DNA of 64,000 bases from Planococcus glaciei (GCF_900099655.1 NZ_FNDC01000001.1:62001-126000); one strand, 5' to 3'; shown: positions 1 through 7,983, counted from the stretch's first letter. Notes: generated by a model from the sequence alone, not told the origin. Translations and numbers: made by a program.

Positions 1-624
1 TGCCGTTTTTTCATCGACCAGCCGCTCCAACTGGCTGATTTGCTCGGCTTCTTTCAAACGGGCAAGCCGGTGAATGTTTTCTTCAATATTTTTTTCGGAG
101 GGGAAATACTCAATGACGGTTTCCGGATGGCCTTCAATTTGATGCTGCAAAACACGGTACCAGATATTGCGGCCGAAAAGCAAGGTGAAGATGCCGGCAT
201 AATGGGCAGCCAAGTATCTTCCCCCCTCTTTTTTCCCTTGCGCCACGTTAATCTTGTGTTCCCAACTGTTCTTTAAATTCACACGTAAAGTCCCTGCTGG
301 TTCGTCCAACTCGTGAATGCTCGCTCTTCCCCATCCTGCTGAAGCATATGTATTGGTAATCAGGTGCGCCGCTTCAGAAATGCTGACGTTTTTCATCCCG
401 GTAAAGTATTCGCCGACCAGTAATCCTTGGCGGAAACCGGTAGTCTCCAGCACGACACCCGCTGCGTCTTCCCCTGAAATTTCTTCTATTGTATCAAAAA
501 ATAATTTCATTGCACTTGCAGTCCAAAATAGTACAGAATCCTGGCCTTCGAATAGAAATTGGCCTTCTTCCAGATCCCAAGCAAATTGCAGACCGCCAAC
601 ATTTATTGCCGGTTTTGTATCCAT
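1..624 (-). CDS. N-terminal part of a XylR_N/V4R-like sensory protein (cut by window edge)
   Basis: The reading frame is open from an ATG at 624 (ribosome site GAAAGGGG upstream) to the left edge, giving the first 208 residues. Residues about 10-70 resemble the XylR N-terminal sensor fold (an EGQ-x-LFEGQ opening and an ET-x-GFRQG segment). Residues about 90-180 resemble a V4R ligand-binding domain (GWGR, NSWE, AAHYAGIFTLLFGR, ETVIEYFPS). A charged helical linker follows (residues 185-208), typical of a lead into a PAS, GGDEF, kinase or HTH output domain. The output domain is outside the window, so the function is only 'small-ligand or aromatic-type sensor of a signalling protein'. V4R metal-site cysteines are not obvious. 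The family call is made from motif memory only. Confidence 0.6.
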   Translation of the reverse strand, partial: MDTKPAINVGGLQFAWDLEEGQFLFEGQDSVLFWTASAMKLFFDTIEEISGEDAAGVVLETTGFRQGLLVGEYFTGMKNVSISEAAHLITNTYASAGWGRASIHELDEPAGTLRVNLKNSWEHKINVAQGKKEGGRYLAAHYAGIFTLLFGRNIWYRVLQHQIEGHPETVIEYFPSEKNIEENIHRLARLKEAEQISQLERLVDEKTA

Positions 625-695
625 GCGATAACCCCTTTCGTTCTCATCTTTTATTTTACCATATCCTTCTTTGCCACCCACAGCATTGGTTTCAT

Positions 696-721
696 GTTTG
701 AGATCTGGCCATTTGAGGAAT
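696..721 (+). promoter_or_regulatory. Putative SigB promoter of the small acidic protein gene
   Basis: GTTTGA (696-701), 14-nt spacer, AGGAAT (716-721). This is one base off the GTTT-N13/15-GGGWAW consensus for the general-stress sigma factor, and it sits 36 nt upstream of the ATG at 758. Confidence 0.5.
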
Positions 722-757
722 ACAAAACTAATGATAATTAAGGAAGAGGTGCTTCTT

Positions 758-988
758 ATGACAGATAAAAAACCTTTCAGTGAAGAAAACCGCGAAATAA
801 GAGATACGCCATTAAGAGACAATCCAGAACAGGTCAAAACAGATAAAGAAACAATGCATGAAATGTTCAAAGAAGAAGAGACAGTCGACGCTATTCCTTT
901 AGAAGACGTAAAACAGAATATGAAAGACGAAGAAAACAAACGTTCAACAAAAGGCAGTTCCGGAAGCGACGAAGTCTTCCCGGATTAA
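758..988 (+). CDS. Small acidic hydrophilic protein, possible stress protein
   Basis: This encodes 76 residues made almost entirely of charged and polar amino acids (Lys, Glu, Asp, Asn), with no membrane segment, no cysteine and no recognisable domain, so it is probably intrinsically disordered. The ATG at 758 follows GGAAGAGG at a good distance; an in-frame ATG at 671 would place the stress-type promoter inside the gene and lacks a ribosome site. It is a single-gene unit between a SigB-like promoter and a strong terminator. I do not recognise a named family. By composition and promoter type it resembles small general-stress proteins of Bacillales, which is an inference. Compare the equally small acidic gene at 39861-40052. 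Confidence 0.7.
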   Translation: MTDKKPFSEENREIRDTPLRDNPEQVKTDKETMHEMFKEEETVDAIPLEDVKQNMKDEENKRSTKGSSGSDEVFPD

Positions 989-1016
989 TGCTCAGAATTA
1001 ACCTACTTTTCTGAAG

Positions 1017-1046
1017 AACCGCATGGTACCCACCATGCGGTTTTTC
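1017..1046 (+). terminator. Intrinsic terminator
   Basis: 10-bp perfect stem (ACCGCATGGT / ACCATGCGGT) followed by TTTTT; ends the small acidic gene. Confidence 0.9.
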
Positions 1047-1085
1047 TGTGTTATGATTCTTGAATGAACAGGAGTGACCTTACGA

Positions 1086-1979
1086 ATGAAAAATTGGATT
1101 TACCCTCTTATGGTTGTGGTAGCAGCAAGCTGTTACGGCATCCTTTCAACAATTATCAAAGTGGCCATGGCCAACGGATTTACTGCAGCTGAAGCGGTAA
1201 CAAGCCAATACTTTATCGGCTTTGCACTTGCAGTCGTCCTGCTGCTCTTTACGAAACGAAAAATTCCCCGTCTGCGCGGCTGGAAAGTATTGGCGTTGTC
1301 CGGCTCGTTCACCGCTGCAACCGGAATGGTGTACGGACAATCTCTCGTCTATTTGCCCGCTTCCCTTGCAGTCGTCCTGCTATTCCAATTCACCTGGATC
1401 GGCATGTTCCTGGATTGCATCGTGCACCGCCGATGGCTGAAACGCACCGAAGCCGTTTCACTGGTTTTATTGTTCGGTGGCACAATACTTGCTGCCGGAG
1501 TTATTGACGCAGATCTCAGCAGCATCCCTTGGCAAGGATGGGCTTGGGGCATCGGAGCGGCATTCTGTTTTTCTGCCTTTATGTTTGTCAACGGCATAAA
1601 AGTCGAAGGCATGGATACTACGACTCGTTTGTTTTTTGTTTCTTTCGCGGCCGCTATTGTGATCTCGATTTTCCAGACACCGGAAATCGTCTGGAACGGC
1701 CAGCTCTTTAACGAAGGCCTGTGGGTATACGGCTTGTTGCTCGGATTTTTCGGCATTATCATGCCCATCTGCTTCTTCTCGATTGCCGTGCCGCATGTCG
1801 GCTCCGGCCTCGCTTCCATTTTAAGCGCCATGGAACTGCCGGTAGCCGTTATCGCTTCGGTCCTGGTCTTGAATGAAACTTTGACGATTCTTCAAGTTGT
1901 CGGCATCTTCGTTATATTATTCGGCATGGTGCTGCCAAGCATATTCAGCCGAAACCCGAAAATTGTAGAACCCGTTTAA
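1086..1979 (+). CDS. DMT-superfamily (EamA-type) membrane transporter
   Basis: The 297-residue protein has about ten hydrophobic segments in two EamA-like halves (YGILSTIIKVAM in the first, FSAFMFVNG starting the second), the usual plan of drug/metabolite exporters of the inner membrane. The C-terminal half carries the typical SAMELPVAV and LNETLT motifs. The substrate cannot be told from sequence. The ATG at 1086 is preferred because GGAG lies 11 nt upstream; an in-frame GTG at 1074 overlaps that ribosome site. It is monocistronic, with terminators on both sides. Confidence 0.85.
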   Translation: MKNWIYPLMVVVAASCYGILSTIIKVAMANGFTAAEAVTSQYFIGFALAVVLLLFTKRKIPRLRGWKVLALSGSFTAATGMVYGQSLVYLPASLAVVLLFQFTWIGMFLDCIVHRRWLKRTEAVSLVLLFGGTILAAGVIDADLSSIPWQGWAWGIGAAFCFSAFMFVNGIKVEGMDTTTRLFFVSFAAAIVISIFQTPEIVWNGQLFNEGLWVYGLLLGFFGIIMPICFFSIAVPHVGSGLASILSAMELPVAVIASVLVLNETLTILQVVGIFVILFGMVLPSIFSRNPKIVEPV

Positions 1980-2010
1980 AGGCCTGCTTCCCAGCAGGCC
2001 TTTTTGTTTT
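1980..2010 (+). terminator. Intrinsic terminator after the EamA transporter
   Basis: 9-bp perfect stem AGGCCTGCT / AGCAGGCCT with a TTTTTGTTTT tail. Confidence 0.9.
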
Positions 2011-2055
2011 GCTTTGGCAGATACTCCGATCTTCCGATGATTTACAGCTTCTAAT

Positions 2056-2080
2056 GTTTAGCAAGATTTTAAACAGGAAT
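2056..2080 (+). promoter_or_regulatory. Putative SigB promoter of the general stress protein 26 homologue
   Basis: GTTTAG (2056-2061), 13-nt spacer, AGGAAT (2075-2080), 39 nt before the ATG at 2120. The B. subtilis homologue YdaG is a known SigB-dependent general stress protein, which supports the assignment. Confidence 0.6.
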
Positions 2081-2119
2081 ATAGATAAAGAGCAGCAAAC
2101 TACTAAAGGAGTGAAGAGG

Positions 2120-2542
2120 ATGAATCAGGAAGAATTGAAGCAGAATGCCTTAAAAATTTTAGAGGAAAGCCATGTTGGTATTTTATCAACGGTGAAAGGC
2201 GATAAGCCGCATTCCCGTTACATGACGTTTTTCAATGATGAATTCACTTTATACACCGCAACCAACAAACAAACACAAAAAGTCGACGAGCTTGAAGCCA
2301 ACCCGCACGCCCATATCCTGTTAGGCTATGAAGGCCAAGGCGTCGGAGATGCGTTCCTTGAAATTGAAGGCACGATGGGCGTGTACGATGACCAAAGCAT
2401 GATTGATAAAGTATGGAACGAACATTTGGAAGGCTGGTTCTCAGGACCGGATGATCCGAACCTTGTCATTTTAGCCATCAAACCGGATCGTGCCCGCTTG
2501 ATCAATAAAAAAGGCAAAGAGCCGCAGACGCTTCAATTATAA
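2120..2542 (+). CDS. Pyridoxamine 5'-phosphate oxidase-fold general stress protein (YdaG/GSP26 family)
   Basis: The 140-residue protein has the split-barrel flavin-binding fold of general stress protein 26: GILSTVKGDKPHSRYMTFF near the N terminus, TLYTATNKQTQKVDEL in the middle, and a conserved AIKPDRARLI near the end. Members bind FMN, F420 or heme; true PNPOx activity is not expected from this subfamily. The ATG at 2120 follows AAAGGAGTGAAGAGG. The long upstream extension of the frame lacks a ribosome site and would cover the promoter. It is monocistronic, ending in a terminator shared with convergent nsrR. Confidence 0.88.
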   Translation: MNQEELKQNALKILEESHVGILSTVKGDKPHSRYMTFFNDEFTLYTATNKQTQKVDELEANPHAHILLGYEGQGVGDAFLEIEGTMGVYDDQSMIDKVWNEHLEGWFSGPDDPNLVILAIKPDRARLINKKGKEPQTLQL

Positions 2543-2548
2543 AATAAA

Positions 2549-2580
2549 AAAACGGCTCATTTATTTGAGCCGTTTTTTTA
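2549..2580. terminator. Bidirectional terminator between the GSP26 gene and nsrR
   Basis: Stem AACGGCTCA / TGAGCCGTT with A-tract before and T-tract after, so it can end both convergent transcripts. Confidence 0.9.
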
Positions 2581-3012
2581 AGGTTGCAAAATCGCGCGGA
2601 GGCCTTCTTTATTGAAAAGCAGATCTTCCAGCGTGTATTCGTCCAGTACTGCCAGATAAGCATGCAGCGCTTTTCCGAGCACCCCGCGCAGTCCGCATAC
2701 CGGCGCAATCGGACAGCGGTTATGTTCCATGTCAAAGCATTCAACCAGATGGAAATCGTCTTCCATGCGCCGGACGACAGTGCCGATGTTGATGTTCTGC
2801 GGAAGGTCCGCCAAACGGATGCCGCCTCCCCGCCCTCTGACGGTGTGGATAAAGCCGGCTTTGCCAAGTTCAAAAGTGACTTTCATTAAATGGTTTTTCG
2901 ATATATTGTAAGCATCAGAAATTTCCTGGATTGTCGACAGCTTATTTTCTTCTGTTGAAGCCAGGTAAATCAATACGCGCAATGAGTAGTCGGTGTACAT
3001 TGTCAGTCTCAT
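2578..3012 (-). CDS. nsrR: Nitric oxide-sensing Rrf2 repressor NsrR
   Basis: This 144-residue Rrf2-family regulator aligns from memory nearly end to end with B. subtilis NsrR: MRLTMYTDYSLRVL start, helix-turn-helix around residues 25-60 (ISKNHLMKV), then RGRGGGIRL. Cys92, Cys100 and Cys106 match the spacing of the three cysteines that hold the NO-reactive [4Fe-4S] cluster. NsrR represses NO-detoxification genes until NO nitrosylates the cluster. It is divergently transcribed from the first of two hmp genes, its classical target. The promoter region 3013-3133 contains a TATAAT-like box for nsrR but no clear NsrR palindrome, while a near-perfect one precedes the second hmp (4571-4595). Confidence 0.93.
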   Translation of the reverse strand: MRLTMYTDYSLRVLIYLASTEENKLSTIQEISDAYNISKNHLMKVTFELGKAGFIHTVRGRGGGIRLADLPQNINIGTVVRRMEDDFHLVECFDMEHNRCPIAPVCGLRGVLGKALHAYLAVLDEYTLEDLLFNKEGLRAILQP

Positions 3013-3133
3013 TTTTTCACCTTCCCTGCTTATTCATTATAACGACTAAGCGGACTTCAGAAAAGAAATTGAGACTTGCTGAGAACAGACGTTAATTTAC
3101 GTGCAAGCAAAATCGAAAAGGAGCGGATCGATT

Positions 3134-4324
3134 ATGTTATCACCCGAAACCCGAATGATTATCAAATCTACTGCCCCAGTCCTTGAAGATCACGGCGTTG
3201 CCATTACCACCCGATTTTACAGCAGAATGTTTGAAGAACATCCCGAATTGCTGAATATTTTCAACCACGCGAACCAGGCGCAGGGACGCCAGCAGACGGC
3301 GTTGGCCAAAACCGTTTATGCGGCAGCTGTCCACATCGACAATTTAGAGGAAATCATGCCTGCCGTTATTCAAATTGCCCATAAGCACGTCAGCCTGGGC
3401 GTGAAGCCGGAACATTATCCGATTGTCGGCGCCCATTTGCTGATTGCAATGAAAGAAGTGCTCGGAGATGCGGCCACCGATGAGATTATTCAAGCCTGGT
3501 CTGATGCCTACGGCGTGATTGCGGATGCCTTTATCAGCGTCGAGAAGAGCATGTACCAGACCACAGCCGAACAAGAGAACGGCTGGAATTATTTCAAGGA
3601 CTTTGTTGTAGCACGCAAAGTAAAAGAAAGCGACGTCATCACTTCGTTTTATTTAAAACCAGCTGACGGCTCCAATGTGCCGACCTATATACCGGGTCAA
3701 TACATTTCGGTGCGCGTGTCCATCCCTGGAGAAAAATATACGATGATTCGGCAGTATAGCTTATCCCAGGCATCCAAGCCGGATGAATTCCGCATTTCTG
3801 TCAAACGGGAAGCCGACAATGACCCGAACGGAATCGTTTCGATTTACCTGCATAAACAAGTAAACGAAGGCGACCGGCTAGAAGTCAGTGCACCAGCCGG
3901 CGTGTTTGTACTCGATGCTTCCAAAACGACACCGGTCGCTTTTATCAGCGGAGGCGTCGGCATCACACCAATGATGAGCATGTTCGAAACTGTTGCCACT
4001 TCGACGCCGGAACGCCCGACGGTCTTTCTTCACGGGGCACGGAACCGCAGCCAGCATGCGTTTGATGAAGACATTAAAAGCTTTGTCAACCGGATGGAGA
4101 ACGCTTCCTACAGCACCGTCTATTCCGACGAGGAAAACGGCTTTATTACCCGGGCGATGCTGGAAGAACATGTAGATCCCGCCGGAGATGCCTATGTTTG
4201 CGGACCGGTGCCGTTCATGGTCAGCATGATTCGAGAACTGCGCAATATCGGCATGGATGACAGCCGGATCCATTACGAATTCTTTGGACCGGCTATGGAT
4301 TTGGAAGAACTGAAGAGCCAATAA
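3134..4324 (+). CDS. hmp: Flavohemoglobin / NO dioxygenase Hmp, paralogue 1
   Basis: The 396-residue protein converts NO and O2 to nitrate with NAD(P)H in the cytosol. It has an N-terminal globin domain (about 1-138) with distal Tyr29 and proximal heme ligand His85, an FAD-binding domain (about 150-255, motif RQYSLSQ), and an NAD-binding domain with [11 protein letters not shown] and YVCGPVPFM, then a FEFFGP-like end (YEFFGPAMDL). Length is normal for Hmp. The ATG at 3134 follows AAAAGGAGCGG; an upstream GTG at 3101 has no ribosome site. It lies divergent to nsrR and 325 nt before a second, very similar hmp. No clear NsrR operator is visible upstream, so its regulation may differ from that of copy 2. 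Confidence 0.95.
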   Translation: MLSPETRMIIKSTAPVLEDHGVAITTRFYSRMFEEHPELLNIFNHANQAQGRQQTALAKTVYAAAVHIDNLEEIMPAVIQIAHKHVSLGVKPEHYPIVGAHLLIAMKEVLGDAATDEIIQAWSDAYGVIADAFISVEKSMYQTTAEQENGWNYFKDFVVARKVKESDVITSFYLKPADGSNVPTYIPGQYISVRVSIPGEKYTMIRQYSLSQASKPDEFRISVKREADNDPNGIVSIYLHKQVNEGDRLEVSAPAGVFVLDASKTTPVAFISGGVGITPMMSMFETVATSTPERPTVFLHGARNRSQHAFDEDIKSFVNRMENASYSTVYSDEENGFITRAMLEEHVDPAGDAYVCGPVPFMVSMIRELRNIGMDDSRIHYEFFGPAMDLEELKSQ

Positions 4325-4343
4325 ATGAACTGTTTGTTTACGA

Positions 4344-4530
4344 GGGGCTGTCCAATAAGTCGAATATCAGACTTATTGGACAGCCCCCTGCTTCTAATAA
4401 AGCGTTGGGAGTACTATTGCTCATGTCTCTGCATCGCTGCGCTAGCTTCGAGACATGAAAAACCGTTGCATCGCTACGCTAGCTTCGTCGCAAAGGAGTT
4501 GTCCCAAATTACTTTTGGGACAACTCCTTT
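4344..4530. repeat. Dispersed intergenic hairpin repeat, copy 1
   Basis: The 325-nt gap between the two hmp genes holds two perfect hairpins: an 18-bp stem (4344-4361 with 4370-4387, 8-nt loop) and a 17-bp stem (4492-4508 with 4514-4530). Between them are two near-identical 20-mers (GCATCGCTGCGCTAGCTTCG at about 4431 and GCATCGCTACGCTAGCTTCG at about 4468). Neither hairpin is followed by a T-tract. The right part occurs again, inverted and degenerate, at 48495-48602. I see no open reading frame of a transposase, so this is a non-autonomous or extragenic palindromic element. Confidence 0.8.
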
Positions 4531-4570
4531 ATTGTGGCTTTTCTGTGAATTCAAAATGTGTCTAAATTTT

Positions 4571-4595
4571 AAAGATGTATTTTAAATATATCTTT
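4571..4595. promoter_or_regulatory. NsrR operator upstream of hmp paralogue 2
   Basis: Inverted repeat of AAAGATGTATTT (4571-4582) and AAATATATCTTT (4584-4595) around a central T, with 11 of 12 pairs matching. This fits the known NsrR site shape (AAGATGYATTT-N-AAATRCATCTT). It lies 55 nt before the ATG at 4650, inside the likely promoter. Confidence 0.8.
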
Positions 4596-4649
4596 AGCTC
4601 ATTTTTAGGAATATAGTAAAGCTATAGAAAACAAAAGGAGCGATTGACA

Positions 4650-5831
4650 ATGTTATCCCTACAAACAAGATCCATTATCAAATCAACAGTACCGGTTTTA
4701 GCAGAACACGGAACAGCGATTACTACCGTTTTTTACAAGAATATGTTTGAAGCGCATCCTGAACTTTTAAATATTTTTAATCATGCAAACCAGAAAAAAG
4801 GACGCCAGCAAGCGGCGCTTGCCAACACCGTCTATGCGGCAGCCGTTCATATCGACAATCTTGAAGCCATTCTGCCGGCCGTCGTACAGATTGCCAATAA
4901 ACACGTAAGCTTAGGCGTAAAGCCGGAACATTACCCAATCGTCGGCGAATATTTGTTGAAAGCCATCAAAGAAGTATTGGGCGATGCCGCAACAGACGAC
5001 ATTATCAATGCCTGGGCTGAAGCCTACGGCGTAATTGCAGATGCCTTCATCGGCGTTGAACACAAAATGTACGAAGAAGCCGAAGCCCAGGAAAACGGCT
5101 GGAAGTTCTTCAAAGACTTTATCGTTGCCCGCAAAGTAAAAGAAAGCGAAAACATCACTTCGTTTTATTTAAAACCGGCGGATGGATCGAACGTTCCGAC
5201 TTACCAGCCTGGCCAATACATTTCTGTACGCCTTTCGATTCCTGGCGAGAAATATTTGTTCAACCGCCAATACAGCTTATCGCAGGCAGCAAAACCGGAC
5301 GAGTTCCGCATTTCTGTTAAACGGGAAGCCGACAACGACCCGAACGGCCGCGTCTCTGTTTACCTCCACGAAGAAGTAAACATCGGCGACGCCATTGAAG
5401 TCAGCGCACCAGCAGGCGAATTTGTTCTGGATGCCGGCAAGAAATCACCGGTTGCCTTTGTCAGCGGAGGTGTCGGCATCACGCCGATGATGAGCATGTT
5501 CGAAACCGTGGCAACGCTCACTCCTGAGCGCCCAACCGCTTTCTTGCACGCTGCGCGCAACGAATCCCTGCATGCCTTCGACCAGGATATCCAAAAATAT
5601 GCGGCTTCTATGGAAAATGCAGCTTACAAGACCTTGTACTCTGACCAGCCAGACGGCTATATTACCCGCGAAGTATTAAAAGAAATGGTCGATGTGACCG
5701 GCGACGTTTACGTATGCGGCCCTGTGCCTTTCATGGAACAGATGATCCAGGAACTCCGCGGCCTCGGCATGACAGAAGAACAGATCCACTTTGAATTCTT
5801 CGGCCCTGCTGTCGCTTTGCAAACCGTTTAA
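4650..5831 (+). CDS. hmp: Flavohemoglobin / NO dioxygenase Hmp, paralogue 2
   Basis: This is a 393-residue flavohemoglobin very similar to copy 1 over its whole length: globin domain with Tyr29 and His85 at the same positions, FAD motif [20 protein letters not shown] motif [11 protein letters not shown], and the [10 protein letters not shown] end. It has the same NO dioxygenase role. The ATG at 4650 follows AAAAGGAGCGATTGAC. Unlike copy 1 it carries a strong NsrR-type palindrome upstream and ends at a good terminator (5846-5873), so it is likely the main NO-inducible copy. The high similarity and adjacency suggest tandem duplication, with the dispersed repeat (4344-4530) now between the copies. 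Confidence 0.95.
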   Translation: MLSLQTRSIIKSTVPVLAEHGTAITTVFYKNMFEAHPELLNIFNHANQKKGRQQAALANTVYAAAVHIDNLEAILPAVVQIANKHVSLGVKPEHYPIVGEYLLKAIKEVLGDAATDDIINAWAEAYGVIADAFIGVEHKMYEEAEAQENGWKFFKDFIVARKVKESENITSFYLKPADGSNVPTYQPGQYISVRLSIPGEKYLFNRQYSLSQAAKPDEFRISVKREADNDPNGRVSVYLHEEVNIGDAIEVSAPAGEFVLDAGKKSPVAFVSGGVGITPMMSMFETVATLTPERPTAFLHAARNESLHAFDQDIQKYAASMENAAYKTLYSDQPDGYITREVLKEMVDVTGDVYVCGPVPFMEQMIQELRGLGMTEEQIHFEFFGPAVALQTV

Positions 5832-5845
5832 GCAATCAAAAAGCT

Positions 5846-5873
5846 GTCTGCTTTCCGAAGCGGGCAGTTTTTT
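5846..5873 (+). terminator. Intrinsic terminator of hmp paralogue 2
   Basis: 10-bp stem with two G-U pairs (CTGTCTGCTT / AAGCGGGCAG) and a TTTTTTT tail. Confidence 0.85.
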
Positions 5874-5881
5874 TGAGTGAG

Positions 5882-5986
5882 TGATCATAGCATCCTTTTG
5901 AATGATCTTAGAACCTCTGTGAACGCTCATAGACTGCACTTGACTGATCATAGAACCTGCTCGAACGCTCATAGCCACTTTTATAA
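5882..5986. repeat. Five-unit 21-bp degenerate tandem array, array 1
   Basis: Five consecutive 21-nt units start at 5882, 5903, 5924, 5945 and 5966. Units begin TGATCATAG (type A) or CGCTCATAG (type B) in the order A, A, B, A, B; the second half of each unit varies. The array lies between the hmp terminator and the permease terminator in a convergent gap. No coding signal supports translation. Confidence 0.8.
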
Positions 5987-5991
5987 CGTCA

Positions 5992-6025
5992 AAAAAGGCC
6001 TGCCGAACCGGCAGGCCTTCTTTAT
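5992..6025. terminator. Bidirectional terminator, permease side
   Basis: Stem AAGGCCTGCC / GGCAGGCCTT flanked by A- and T-tracts; mainly ends the minus-strand iron operon. Confidence 0.88.
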
Positions 6026-7983
6026 TTCATTTTCCGCAGCAAATACAGCAAGTAAGGGGTCCCGATCAATGCCACAATCAACCCGCTCGGAATGTCTTTC
6101 GGTGCAATCAGGATGCGGCCGATAAAGTCAGCCGTCACGAGCAGCAGCCCTCCGATCAAACCGGATGCCAGCATCAACGGCAAGTGGCGGAAGCCGACAA
6201 TCCGGCGGGCGATGTGCGGAGCCACCAGGCCGATAAAGCCGATGGTGCCAACGATTGAAACCGCCGCAGTGGAAATGGCCACACCGATGACCAGCGCCCA
6301 CACCCGGGTCGACCTTACATTCAACCCGAGCCCTGCTGCTACATCATCTCCGAACGTCAGCGTATCCAGGCTGCGCGTAATGTAAACGGCTGGCCAGATA
6401 AACAACGCAAACAACAGCAGCGCGAGCTGCACATCGTCCCAGCCTTTCGCGTAGGTGCTTCCCGACAGCCAAACAAGCGCACTGGCCACTGCCAATTTCG
6501 CTTTGACGACAAACACCTGCGTTGCCGCCGAACCGAATGCCGAAATCGCGATTCCCATCAACGCCACAAGCATCGGCTGAAAATTATTTTTCCAAGCGGT
6601 GACTAAAATAATACCCAGTGCCAAAGATGCGCCAAGCGTCGCTCCGAGCGGCAAAAAGGCGGGTGGAACAGCCGGGAAAACAACGAGCAAGAGCATCGCC
6701 CCCGCTCCTCCCATTGAGGTGACGCCAAGCACGCCGGCATCGGCCAACGGATTTCGGAGCACGCCTTGCAAAATAACGCCGGTCAGCGCCAGCATGACGC
6801 CGACAATAAAACTTGTCAGAACACGCGGAACCCGGAAATTCCAGACGACCGGCTCCAGCCAAGCGAAGTTCCACGCAGCTCCGTTAAAGCTCAGCGCCAA
6901 GACAGTTATTCCTAAGATTAAAAGAATTAAAATCGGCACCAAAACCGTTAAACGAACCGGTTTTGTCGTCCCTCCCACTTGGCGGTCGCCGCGTTTCAGC
7001 GATTTAGCAGTCTTCCAGGCCAAATACAATAGCCACGGACCGCCAATCAGCGCTGTCATTGCGCCGACCGGCACTTCCTGGCCCGGCTGGATTAAACGGC
7101 CCAACACATCGGCACCGATTAGCATGACGCTGCCCCATAAAAACGAATGGATAAAAATCTGAAGATGGCCGCGTATGCCCATCATGCGGACAATATGCGG
7201 CGCCATCAGCCCGATAAAACCGATCGGCCCTACGACACTGACAACCGCAGCGGAGAGGACAATCGCCACTCCCCACGCTGCGAGTTTTACAGCTTGGACA
7301 TTCTGGCCCAGGGAAGACGCGATATCTTCTCCGAGCGATAAAATATCCATCGGCTTTGCCAGCAGCAACGATCCGATAAATAGTACGAGCACTACCGGAG
7401 CTGCAAAGCGGACTCCTTCCCAGTTCAATTGGACGAGCGTGCCGGATCCCCACAGGAACAAGCCGTTCGTTTCATTTTCAAAAAGCAATTGCATGGCACC
7501 GGTCAAAGAAGAAAATAAAAGGGAAATAATCATTCCGGTCAAAGCCACTCGTACCGGCTCCATCGCTTTGCCAGCCAAGCCCACTACCAAGACCGAAGAA
7601 AGGACGGCTCCAAGCAGCGCTGTGATGAAAGGAAAAGCCCCCAATACATTCGGAAAGAAAATCATCGACAGGACGACGAAGAAAAAGGCTCCTGCATTGA
7701 TGCCGAGTGTTCCTGGAGACGCCAGCGGATTATTCGTCAAGGTTTGCAGAACCGCACCGGATACAGCCAATGCGCCGCCCGCCACAATTCCGATTGCCAG
7801 CCGCGGCAGTCGCAGCGACGTCACAATATCCTGGATGCGGCCATCGGTCCAGACGCCGGTCAACAGTTCTGAAATTGTGTAATCTGCCTGCCCTTGCGTC
7901 AAATGAATAACTGACAGCGCCACAAGCAGGAAAAAGCCCCCTGTCAGCGAGACAAAGGACTTCTGTTTTAACTTCCCGGACAT
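6022..7983 (-). CDS. Fused double FecCD-type iron-siderophore ABC permease
   Basis: The 653-residue protein contains two complete FecCD permease units in tandem (about 1-325 and 335-653). Each has the family signatures LRLPRL or FRVPRV, GxxLQ (AVLQTLTNNPLASPG, VILQGVLRNPLADAG) and GFIGLxAPHIxR (twice). Single FecCD proteins are about 330 residues, so this is an FhuB-like natural fusion forming the whole membrane channel with about 18-20 helices. The ATG at 7981-7983 overlaps the stop of the upstream binding-protein gene (TAATG), indicating translational coupling. It works with the lipoprotein at 7983-8960 and the divergent ATPase at 9155-9982 to import ferric siderophore. The specific siderophore is not deducible. 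Confidence 0.92.
   Translation of the reverse strand: MSGKLKQKSFVSLTGGFFLLVALSVIHLTQGQADYTISELLTGVWTDGRIQDIVTSLRLPRLAIGIVAGGALAVSGAVLQTLTNNPLASPGTLGINAGAFFFVVLSMIFFPNVLGAFPFITALLGAVLSSVLVVGLAGKAMEPVRVALTGMIISLLFSSLTGAMQLLFENETNGLFLWGSGTLVQLNWEGVRFAAPVVLVLFIGSLLLAKPMDILSLGEDIASSLGQNVQAVKLAAWGVAIVLSAAVVSVVGPIGFIGLMAPHIVRMMGIRGHLQIFIHSFLWGSVMLIGADVLGRLIQPGQEVPVGAMTALIGGPWLLYLAWKTAKSLKRGDRQVGGTTKPVRLTVLVPILILLILGITVLALSFNGAAWNFAWLEPVVWNFRVPRVLTSFIVGVMLALTGVILQGVLRNPLADAGVLGVTSMGGAGAMLLLVVFPAVPPAFLPLGATLGASLALGIILVTAWKNNFQPMLVALMGIAISAFGSAATQVFVVKAKLAVASALVWLSGSTYAKGWDDVQLALLLFALFIWPAVYITRSLDTLTFGDDVAAGLGLNVRSTRVWALVIGVAISTAAVSIVGTIGFIGLVAPHIARRIVGFRHLPLMLASGLIGGLLLVTADFIGRILIAPKDIPSGLIVALIGTPYLLYLLRKMK

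Noticed and set aside
1349-1831. 160-aa minus-strand frame under the EamA transporter
   Set aside because: Antisense shadow of a clear membrane protein.
3101-3136. GTG start at 3101 for hmp copy 1
   Set aside because: No ribosome site; the ATG at 3134 aligns with hmp copy 2 and has AAAAGGAGCGG upstream.
4344-4530. Insertion sequence ends
   Set aside because: Hairpins lack a transposase gene and no target duplication is evident; kept as a repeat.
5676-5978. 100-aa minus-strand frame across array 1, with a 7-residue period
   Set aside because: The period follows from the 21-nt DNA repeat (divisible by three); no ribosome site, and it overlaps the real hmp gene.
5882-5986. CRISPR array
   Set aside because: No long conserved repeat with unique spacers, units only 21 nt with diverged heads, no cas genes.
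6599-7882. Plus-strand frames of 187 and 235 aa over the permease gene
   Set aside because: Antisense to an unambiguous FecCD fusion; no starts with ribosome sites.
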